From positions 1,588,501 through 1,652,500 of the forward strand of contig JAMPIT010000687.1 of the NCBI GenBank assembly GCA_026261815.1: a stretch of DNA of 64,000 nt, written 5' to 3'. Shown piece by piece: positions 55,700 to 64,000 of the stretch. The translations under genes and the position numbers were made by a program. This DNA is from Monarcha castaneiventris obscurior (taxonomy: Eukaryota > Chordata > Aves > Passeriformes > Monarchidae). The notes beneath the pieces are model-generated. The model was not told the origin of the DNA, made no database searches, and was given only the letters and a program-made list of their open reading frames with translations. The first letter of the stretch is position 1; the number at the start of each line of letters is the position of its first letter.

Positions 55700-55905
55700 C
55701 CGCTTCCCACCTCCTGACCCCGCAGCCCTGCAAAGATAACAGCCCCCGAAGACTGCTGACTCGCCTCGCAGAAATCCAATATCCTCGCCTGGTGAACTAA
55801 TCGACTACCTGGGCTCCCACCTCCCCTGCCCGGGCTTAATCCTGCTGCTGCAAAGCTTTAATTAGTTTAACGGTTTCAGGCTTGACGGAGGTTGGCGGCG
55901 AGAGG
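55700..55905. promoter_or_regulatory. Candidate enhancer with TAATTAG and GATA sites
   Basis: Contains 'gcaaagataacagccc', 'gaactaatcgactacc' and 'gcaaagctttaattagttta' in unique sequence directly beside a CR1 copy. Site density suggests a conserved noncoding element. Confidence 0.25.
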
Positions 55906-55906
55906 A

Positions 55907-56020
55907 ATCAGAATCATGGAATGATTTGGGTTGGAAGGGACCTTAGAGCTCATCTCGTTCCAACCCCCTGCCATGGGCAGGGACACCTTCCACTAGACCA
56001 GGTTGCTCCAAGCCCCGGCC
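55907..56020 (-). mobile_element. CR1 LINE 3'-end fragment
   Basis: 'gaatcatggaatgatttggg', 'ttggaagggaccttagagct', 'catctcgttccaaccccctg' and 'ctagaccaggttgctccaag': the best preserved CR1 tail in the window, antisense to plus. Low divergence suggests a fairly young insertion. Confidence 0.93.
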
Positions 56021-58129
56021 AAGCCGGCAGAATGTGCCCGCGCCTCCCCCACTCCACCCAGACAGGGTCCCCCTTTGGTGGAAAGGGTGCCGTGGGGTGG
56101 CAGCACAAGGGTGCAGGGGGCTGCAGGCGCCCCCGAGCCCCGCTAAGCTCCCCGAGGCTGCTGGCACCCAGCCCCGACCCCCAGCGCTGGCACAGGGCGG
56201 GCACGGAGGGGCTGTCTTGGCACCGGCGTGGCGGCGGGGGGATGGAGGGATGGCCCCGCAGGACACGGACGTGGTTTGGTGCCCGGCTCCGAGGCCACCC
56301 AGACGTCAGGGTGGGGCCGGAGATGCCACCGGGAGACAGGCAGGCGGCAGGGACACAGCCGCCACACAGATGGGGACACGCTGGCCCGACGCCTCCCACC
56401 CCGCTGGGGCGCCGTGCCCAGCCGCCCGCGGCGGCAGCGGCGGCGACGGGGCGTCCTCCCTCTTGCCCCACCGCCTCGGGGGTCCCTGGGCACCGCGGGG
56501 CGCTGCGAGGCTTTGGGGTGGCCCTAAGTACCCTCAGGTGGGCGTAGGGGGGTCTCCGGTCCCCCCTGTCAGCCGTGTCCTGGTGCTGGGCTGCCCTTCC
56601 ACTGCGGGGTGCCCTCCTTGCCGGCCCCTCCAGCGGCATCGGGGGTGTCCCGCTCGTGTCCCACAGGAGGACGCCGCGGCGCTGCCTCCTCCCTGCGCGC
56701 TCACACACACCCGAGGCACGGCTGAGGTTTTCCACCCCTGCTCCCTGCTCCCACGGGGGTGCAGCCCCCCTGCGCATCCCCCACACACACCCCTGGGGCA
56801 TCGGGGAGCTTGTTCCCTCTGCGCCCCGCCCCTCGCACCCCCCCCGGTCCCCTCCCAGGCGCCCCCAACCCCCGCCCCACGAGTTCCCCCCAGCCCGTCC
56901 TGCGCCTGCTGACACCAATGGAAAATCCCCTCCAGTGACAGCTTCCTGGCAGGCGCTTGCCGAGGGTTTCCGTGTTCCCCAGCCAGCCCCCACTGGCCAC
57001 CTCCTCCCTGAGCCACGCGGGGGGGTCCCTCCGCCTGCACCCCCTCCACGCCGACCTCCACGTCCCCTCTAATTCAGCATCACAGACCCCAAAGCACCCG
57101 GGTCCTGCTCCCTCTGCCTCCCCACACCTCATCCCCTGCCAGCACTCTTTCCCCCTCTGAAGTGGGGCACCCATCAGCACCAGGGGTGTTTGGGGTTCTC
57201 TCTGTGTACCACTGGCAGCTCTCAGAGCACCCACCCACCTTGGGGAGCCACCACCCTGTGACTGAGAGCAGGGCAAGAGCTGGGGGTGCAGAAGGGTGGG
57301 CACAGATGGGTGCTGGGGCACACCGTGCTGGGGCAGGCAGCCCTGACCCTTCCTTCAGTTGCCACCCCATGGCTGGAACCCCGCTGCCACATCCCCCCTG
57401 CCGTCACCACGTCCCCCCGCTGCCCTGACTCTTCTGCCATGCTCTTAATTAGGAGAGGGAGCAGATGGCGCCTGGGTTTCATCTTAGGTAACGGGTCCAG
57501 ACAAGCTGCCTGGCCGCCAGTTCCCTTCGTGGGGCTACCAGAGGTTTTTTTGGGGTGCCCCCCCAAGCAGGGAGTTGGTGAGGGGACATGTCCCTCCAAC
57601 GCACTGTGGGGATGCTGCGGGAAGAGACGGCAGTGCCAGGAAGGGATTGGCCAGCACGTGCGGCAAACACATCTCGGTTCTGCCCTCTCACATCATCCCA
57701 GGGTGTCACATCCCCAGGGCGAGCTCAGACACCCACCCTGGCACTGGGGAGGAGGGTCCAGCACCACTGGGCTATAAGCAGGGGGTTCTAAAGGTCTTGG
57801 CATCTCCCCATCACCCAGCACTGCGGGAAGGTGGCTGGGGAGCTCATTTCCCTGCAATCCCCTGCTCCTGGCAACAGGGACCCCAGGGACACCCCTCTGC
57901 TGCTGGGGATGGTGCTGAGTCAGGGGACATGGCCCTTCTTCTGGGCCTGGCCCTGGATGTGCCACTGGGGTCTCCTGTATGCAGCGCCCGCCTGGCTGGT
58001 GGTATCCGTCAGGCCTGGGGGTCCTGGAGCCTGTGGGACCCTTGGTAGGTTCAGCCCTCAGCACCAGAACGTGGCACGGTGCCCTTGAGGTGGGCAGGGG
58101 TGGGGATGCCTGGTCAGGCCCCTATTCCT

Positions 58130-58520
58130 GCTGCTGCAAGAAACCATCTCCCCTGCAAGGACCATCTCCCTCAGGAGGAACCATCTCCCCTGAAAGGACC
58201 ATCTCCCCTACAATGATCACCTCTCTTGCAATGACCATTTCCCCCACAAGAAGCCATCTCCCCTGCAAGAGCCATCCCTCCCGCAGCAACCATCTCCCCT
58301 GCAAGATCCCCTTGCCTTCAAGCACCATCTTCCCCACAAGGACCATCTCTCCTGCCACGACCATCCTCCCTGCAAGGATCCTCTCCCGCTTAATGACCAT
58401 TTCCCCTTCAGTGACTATTCCCTCTCAAAGACCATCTCCCTGTGATGCCCACCTCCCCCGCAATAAACCGTCTCCCCACAACGACCACCCCCGCTCCAGT
58501 GGCCATCTCGCCCCAATCAT
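58130..58520. repeat. Minisatellite, about 18-21 bp unit
   Basis: About 20 diverged copies of 'accatctcccctgcaagg' with unit length varying between roughly 18 and 21 bp. On the minus strand it gives an artificial open frame of repeated GEMV-type residues. It lies upstream of AHDC1, unrelated in sequence to the 38-39 kb array. Confidence 0.88.
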
Positions 58521-59837
58521 CCCCCCAGTGAAGAACTCCTTCCCCCAGGAGAGGACCCTCCCCTCCTGCCCCACAAACGTGGGTACCCCGCTGTCCCCCG
58601 GATGCTGGGAGGCACTCAGGTGACCCCTGTGGCATCGCCCAGCGCGGATGCAGCCCCCAACCCCCTTGGCCCTGGAGGGGTCTGACCCCCCTCCCTGGCT
58701 TGGGGGGGCTCGAGGGGGCTGGGGAACGGCTCGACAGATGGACCGCAGCGATGGTGGCACCTCGGCCGGCTGGAGCCCAGCGCCGCAGTTCAGAGCTAGC
58801 AGGGAAGCGGGCTAAATTTAGCTCTTCTCTCGGTGCCAGCTTTGTTCCCCCGCCCCGTCGAGCCGGCGCGGGAGGCGAGCAGCCTCCGGGCCCCCTCCTC
58901 TGCCCTCTCCCTGCCTGCGGGAGGATACGGGACACACCAGCACCCCTCCCTCGGGGTGCCAGCTCCGGCTGCCAGGCGCTCCCCGGGGCGCCGGGTGCGT
59001 TTGCCCGCGCGTCTCCGTGCGCCGGCTGCTCCCGGCGGTGCCGTGGGTGCCGTGCCCCGGCGTGGGGAGCGCGCCCCGGGGCCCCGCAGTGCGCTGGCAG
59101 CCCCGAGGCTGCGCAGATGGTCGCGGCCCCCCTCTCCGGGCTCCCTGTTATAGCCACAGCATGAGTCACAGCCCCGGTGTGTCCCTGCCCAGCGCCGGCC
59201 ACGCCGGGTCATGTAACACCCGTGGCCGCGCTGGCGCGGAGGGGGCTCCGCTGGCTGCCCACGCCACCCCCAGCCCCAGCACGGGCACCCCGGGCAGCTG
59301 CACAGCCCCCGACACCCTGCTGGAGGCCCCAGGGGGGTCGCAGAGGCGGTGCCCAGGTCCCCCCGTTCCCCACCGGGGCGCTGCGGGTTAACGCCGAGCG
59401 GAGCCGGGATCCTGCGAGGCCAGTAACATTTGGAAGGCGCCAGATGGACGCGTGCCCATGCCGAAGGCTCGCTCGACACAGCCGTGCTCCCCCGGCGCTG
59501 GGGCTGGGGGGCTGCCCAGGGCAGCAAAGGGGCGCCCGCCGGGATGGGAGGATGCTGACAATGCGCCCACCGGGGTCCTGGCTCAGCTGTGCCCACCCAC
59601 CCCAAGCCGGGCACCAGCGCCGCCCCCATCGCAGCCCCAGCACGCAGGCAAGGGGGTGGCGGGGTCCAGGTGCTGACACCGCGCCGGGGCGACCAGGTGG
59701 GGACCGAGGGGGGGTCTGGGTGGGGGGAGAGCAGCCAGTTGCCTCCCTTGGCCAATTTTAGAAACTGGCTAGACAAGAAAAGCAGAATGAGCCGGGCAGG
59801 ATTAACGGCCGTGCTGGTGTCAGGGTGGGTTTTTCTT

Positions 59838-59839
<2 letters not shown>

Positions 59840-59869
<30 letters not shown>
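59840..59869. repeat. 30-nt T homopolymer
   Basis: Pure T-run on plus, without retroposon sequence that I can recognise next to it. Confidence 0.85.
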
Positions 59870-59870
<1 letters not shown>

Positions 59871-60099
59871 TGGGAGGCACACACGAGTTGAGCGGAAACT
59901 CCTGGCTGTGGATCCTGTTTCCTGGGAGATGCGGCCGGTTGGGGCCGAGCTGGGGTGTGGGAGCCACTGGGGACGATGCCAACGCTGGCGTGACAGGGCA
60001 GGGGTGTGGGGAGGTGGGGGCAGCCCCTGCCCCATCGCTCCGGCAGCCTGGCACCCCCAAATATGTGGGCGTGGAGGCGATGCAGCCACTAACAGGCCT

Positions 60100-60420
60100 G
60101 GATGGGCACGAGGTGGTTGTGCACATGCGGGTGTGGGCACAGGTACACGCTCGGGGGGAGGATTTGCACACGGGGGGAGGATTTGCACACGCGTGTGCAC
60201 ACGGGCCTCCTGCAGGTGCAACACACACACCTACAGCGGTGCAGGTGCGCACACAGGGACAGGAACACGCGTGGGCACCAGCCAGCACAGGGGTGGGTCA
60301 CACACATGTGCCAGGCGTGCACAGGTACGCAGAGGTGCAGGAACACGCACAGGCACTGGTGAGCGCACGCAAGGGTGCACGCCTCTGTTACAGGTACAGC
60401 ACGGGTGTGCCAGCACCTGG
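60100..60420. repeat. GT/CA-rich degenerate tract
   Basis: About 320 bp rich in 'cacacg', 'gtgtgc', 'tgcacac' and 'acacgcgtg' with interspersed 'caggtgc' words, and a 21-bp direct duplication around 'ggggggaggatttgcacac' near 60,155-60,190. Alternating purine/pyrimidine stretches such as 'gcacacgcgtgtgcacac' can adopt Z-DNA in vitro. Confidence 0.65.
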
Positions 60421-61039
60421 ACGTGCAGCACCCAGGATCGCACCCACCTGGGGGTACAACGCCCCCCGGCAGCACCCACGAGCTCCAGGCACCCCCCTGG
60501 CACCCGAAACACCAGGGCAGCACTGCAGACCCTCATCCCACACCCTGGTGGGGGCAGTGGAAGCCGTTGGGGTTTGACCCCAAAGCACAATTCACCCTCC
60601 CCTTCGAGAGGCCACGGTGGCCCACCAAAAGCTGGGGGTGTGAAGAAGGGGTCTGCCAGTGCCATGCAGCAGGGACAGGGATAGCGATGGGTAAACTGAG
60701 GCAGGAGTAGGGTGGGCAGTGCCCGGGGTGCTGATGGAAACAGGGAGCTGCAGCCAACTATTCCAGAGGATCCAGGCCTCCTGTTCTGCCCCAGCCCCAC
60801 GCTCGGCTCCTGCCCAGCTGCCCCCCAGCTCCGGTTACACTGCGGCTCGGGCTCCCCAGGGATGGAGATTGGAGCACCCAGGTCTCCCTGCACCCACCCA
60901 CGACGCGCCGGCACCACCGACCCAGCCCCCTCGGAGCACACACACCTATAGACACACCAATTTTTGCTCTCCCCCCTCACCAGGGAGCTTTCCATTAAAA
61001 TTGGAAGAACACAACTTGCCGGCAGAGCCCCGGCGCGGA

Positions 61040-61140
61040 TCGTACACAGCCTGTCACTCACACATCACTTTGTAGATGCCCATAAATTGCTTCATTACCT
61101 CTTCTAATTGAGGAGAACGCAGCTGCTGTGGGGCGGTGAC
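61040..61140. promoter_or_regulatory. Candidate conserved noncoding element
   Basis: Unique block with 'cataaattgcttcattacct' and 'cttctaattgaggagaacgc', AT-richer than its surroundings and followed at 61,218 by an AAT microsatellite. Confidence 0.2.
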
Positions 61141-61217
61141 GGAGCGCCTTCCCTTTGAAGGATGCCTCGCTCGCCAAAGACGGGTCCGGCAGAGCCGCAG
61201 AGCCCCACCAACATCCC

Positions 61218-61243
61218 AATAATAATAATAATAGTAATAATAA
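61218..61243. repeat. AAT trinucleotide microsatellite
   Basis: Eight to nine AAT units with one 'agt' interruption. Confidence 0.8.
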
Positions 61244-61720
61244 CCGTAATGACAGTATCCAAGCAAAATCCCCCAGAAAAGGGCAGCGGGGCTCACATGT
61301 GATGGAGCCTGCTTGAAGGAGAGGGCTGAGGGGCTTGGTGGCCCTTTGCTGGTGGGGAAACTGAGGCACAGGGGAGGATGCACCGTGCACAGGGAGAGGG
61401 CGGGCATGGAAACCCCTGCGTCGCACTGGGACCCTGAAAGGGGAACACGGTGGTGACAACATTTGACGGAAAACCCCACACTCAGAGGATTGAGCATCTC
61501 CCTACCCGCAGATTTGGGGGGCCAGGAGGATGCACAGCACCACCCAAAACTCCCTGGAGAACTTCCCACCCTGCTCAAGGGCTCCATTCTCCCATCTTTG
61601 CCGGCGCGATGCCAGGGGTCCTGCCACCCTCCGGTGCCCTTGTCCCCTGCGCCCCATCCCCGCGGGGGCCCCCCGGCTTTGTCTGGCAGCGGCGGGCGGC
61701 TGCGGCTGGGCTCGGTCCCC

Positions 61721-61883
61721 TTGCAGGATACTGCAGAAGGATTTACTGTATTGCAGCTTGTGCTGGCTGCAGCCCAGCGCACAATAGATTAGCTGTAGCC
61801 CAGGGCAGCACGTTGCGGGGGAAGGAAGGTGGGATTCATCCGGCTGCAGATTGCAGGGCATTTGCTGCAGTATCTTGCAGGAT
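61721..61883. repeat. Imperfect inverted repeat with 16-bp arms
   Basis: ttgcaggatactgcag (61,721-61,736) and ctgcagtatcttgcag (61,865-61,880) are reverse complements at 14 of 16 positions, 128 bp apart. The interval is unique sequence containing 'cacaatagattagctgtagc'. Confidence 0.55.
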
Positions 61884-62149
61884 CCGGACACTCGCTCTGG
61901 ACACCCCCGTCACCCTGCTCCAGCCTGGCAGAAGGACCTCGAGGGACTCATGCGGCCCCCTCCTCGTCCCCTCCACCAAATTTTATGGCGGGGATGTTCC
62001 TCGTGGCCACATGGGCTGGGGGACACCCTGCTTGTTCCCCATCCCCATTTGGAGGTCCGGAGGGGCTGCGGTCCCCGATGGCACGCGGGTGCTGCGGGGG
62101 ACGTGGGGGCCCCCCCTCACTGGGTGCGACGGCACAAAGCTGGTGCAGG

Positions 62150-62215
62150 GAGGGAGCCAGGGACTGCAAGCAGCACTAATTGATCGCGATTAATTCAGCT
62201 CCTACCTCCTCGGGT
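62150..62215. promoter_or_regulatory. Palindromic homeodomain-type site upstream of AHDC1
   Basis: aattgatcgcgattaatt (62,178-62,195) is palindromic except for one mismatched pair, with TAAT and ATTA halves flanking a TCGCGA centre. It sits in an AT-rich islet of about 40 bp between GC-rich sequences. Confidence 0.3.
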
Positions 62216-62599
62216 GGCAGGAGAGATGCTGAGACACAAGCGCAGCCCACAGAGCTCCCCAAACAGGCTCTGCTCTCCCCCGTGCCCACCCCTTCCCCCC
62301 CGTGGGGGACCCACGCTGCCGGTCCCTGCGGATGTGGGGGGCTCAGGTGGGTGTCCAGCTCCTGCTGCTGCCTCAGAGGTGCTGGGGATGGGTCCTCAGT
62401 CCTCGCCCATTCCCGGGGCACTGTTTGAGGGTGAGGGTCCTGCTAGCACACCACCCTCTCCCCCCGAGATGCAGCGAAGGCACACTGGGAGATGATGCTC
62501 AGGCGATGGCACAAGGGAGCAGATGGGCCAGGGGTCACTGATGGCCTCGTGGTGACACCGTGACATCTTCAGCAGTGTCACCAGCCAGTGGGTGCAAAC

Positions 62600-63960
62600 C
62601 AGGGGACGCAGGAGTGCTGCTGCCACCTCCTCTGGTACCCAGATGCCACCCCACTGGGGATATCGGGCACCCTGTAGGCACGCCGCAGGCGCCGCGGGCA
62701 GGGGGGCTGGCGCTGCGGGAGGTGGGACCCCGGTGATCGTCTGGATTTGGAGGGGAGTTTGGAGCCTGCGGATTCCGGCTCCATAATCCTACGTGGGATG
62801 CAGTTTCCACAGCAACAGCGGGTCAGAGGGCAGCGAGGGGAGCCGGCTGCTCCGCTTGGGATTGCAATCCTGCCGCCGCTGCCGAACGCCGCCGGGCGAG
62901 GTGTCGGGCGCGGTGTCGGGGCGCGGTGCCGGCTGGACCACGGCGGGGCCACGGTGGCGAAGGCAGGCGGCGGAGCGGGGGCCGCGTGGGGCGCGGGGGC
63001 GGCCGGGCTGGTGCTGCCGGGGAGGCGGCAGAGGCTCAGTGTGGCGTTGTCAGCAAAGATGTCACTAATTGTCTGCAGGAGCAGCAAACTCCCGTTAACC
63101 CTTGGGCAGCCGGCGGCGGGAGCGCTGGCGGGGCTGGAGGCAGCCGGGGACCCACGGGCGAGTGCCCGGGGGCCGTCGCACCTCTGCCAGCGCCCGCTTG
63201 CACGGCTCTGGGCGAGTCACTGCAGCCACCTCCCCCCAGCGAGGCTACCGGGACACCAGCGTGTCCCAGCTGGTGGCCGTGGGCAGCCCACTTGTCCCAT
63301 GGGCTCCGGCTTCGTCCCCGCTGCCCGTGGTTGTGCCAGCACTTGGGCAAGCAGGAGCACAGAGGCAAATGCAGCGCCAGGCCCATGAGCGGGGTCGCCT
63401 CCATCACCAGCCGCTTTCACCCGCGGCCGCCTCCATCCCTGGTCACCTTCATCCCTGGCCACTTCCATTCCTGGCCACCTCCTCCACCGCCATCCCTGGC
63501 CACCTCTATCCATCTCTTTTCCCAGCCACTGTCCTCACAGGCACACCCAGCGAGCACAGTGGGCTACAGAGGGGGACCCCGCACCCACACCACGGCCACC
63601 ACCCAGCTCAGACCACACTCCGCACCTCACCACGGCTCCATCCTCTTGGGAAAAGGACACGTGGCCCCACGGCCGCGCCTGGGCACAAGGCATGAGCACC
63701 CACCCTGCCCCGGGAGGCTTTGGCCAGGGCCGGCAGAAGCGTAAGCACCGGGGCAGAGGCAGAAATGGCTTTTCCACCTCTCAGCCAGCTCCAGGTAGAC
63801 CTGGGAGCGCTGCCGGGAAGCGCTGACGTCGGCAGGAGCGGGTGGGGGCGGCGGGGGGAGGCCGGGGCCGGGGCCGCCGGAGCGGGGTCAGCAGAAAGCC
63901 TCCGGCTCCGCTCGCCCCTGCCAGCCGCTCCGCGGACCTTTTGTTCCCATTCAGGACCTT
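62600..63960. promoter_or_regulatory. CpG-dense block at the right end
   Basis: Long CpG-rich region with few AT stretches (an exception is 'gcaaagatgtcactaattgt' near 63,053). It could be a promoter CpG island for AHDC1 or for a transcript beyond the window; no start site or splice pair could be fixed. Confidence 0.3.
63410..63520. repeat. Short CCATCCCTGGCCACCT-type repeat
   Basis: Five to six irregular copies of 'catccctggccacctcc', unit about 16-20 bp, in the CpG-rich right end. Confidence 0.55.
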
Positions 63961-64000
63961 TCCCAGCACCTCCTGACTCTCGGGGCTCCCATCCGGGGGG

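Larger units (their letters stand above)
52961..64000. other. Upstream and 5' intronic AHDC1 sequence
   Basis: No coding exon is supported in these 11 kb. In mammals the next gene upstream is FGR, a Src-family kinase; no kinase motif was seen. The region holds CpG-dense blocks (55.0-55.7, 58.7-59.4 and 62.6-63.9 kb), any of which could be an AHDC1 promoter, one CR1 copy, one minisatellite, an alternating GT/CA-rich tract and several candidate enhancers, all listed separately. Open frames up to 737 codons are compositional. Confidence 0.6.

Noticed and set aside
55950..56993. 347-codon frame on minus
   Set aside because: Begins in a CR1 fragment on one side and has only low-complexity GC-rich sequence on the other.
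58122..58400. 92-codon frame with GEMV-type repeats on minus
   Set aside because: Translation of the 18-21 bp minisatellite only.

Overview
The window is nuclear DNA from a vertebrate, almost certainly a bird. Evidence: ten CR1 LINE fragments of the avian type; compact, GC-rich, CpG-rich sequence typical of a microchromosome; and two intact vertebrate genes in the order known from mammals, WASF2 then AHDC1, both on the minus strand. The CR1 wording looks songbird-like, but that is an impression only. There are no bacterial genes, CRISPR arrays, tRNAs or rRNAs, and I found no previously undescribed system. Layout (plus-strand coordinates; both genes read right to left): 1-3.5 kb is sequence beyond the WASF2 3' end. 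WASF2 (WAVE2, actin-nucleation promoting factor) runs from poly(A) signals at 3.5-3.8 kb to a CpG-island promoter near 35.7 kb. It has a long 3' UTR, eight coding exons (18,884 to 7,628) that join without a frame break into a 500-residue protein, a 16.7 kb first intron, and a noncoding first exon whose donor lies at 35,576. 36-45 kb is the intergenic spacer, with a 24-bp tandem repeat, a 20-bp GC-rich minisatellite (38.4-39.1 kb) and blocks that look like conserved noncoding DNA. AHDC1 (AT-hook nuclear protein, the Xia-Gibbs syndrome gene in man) has its whole 1645-residue coding sequence in one exon (52,366 to 47,429), spliced downstream to a noncoding 3' exon and upstream to at least one small noncoding exon (52,920-52,960). 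53-64 kb is upstream and 5' intronic AHDC1 sequence: CpG-rich, with another minisatellite, an alternating purine/pyrimidine tract and several candidate enhancers. The two genes are functionally unrelated (cytoplasmic Arp2/3 activation versus a nuclear chromatin-associated protein); their adjacency is conserved synteny, not an operon. Points most worth a second look: an upstream ORF that overlaps the AHDC1 start codon; a 12-residue repeat array in AHDC1; a CpG cluster inside the WASF2 3' UTR; two nonconservative changes in the WASF2 homology domain; the minisatellites; and palindromic or homeodomain-site-rich noncoding blocks upstream of AHDC1. Many long open frames in the GC-rich parts are composition artefacts.
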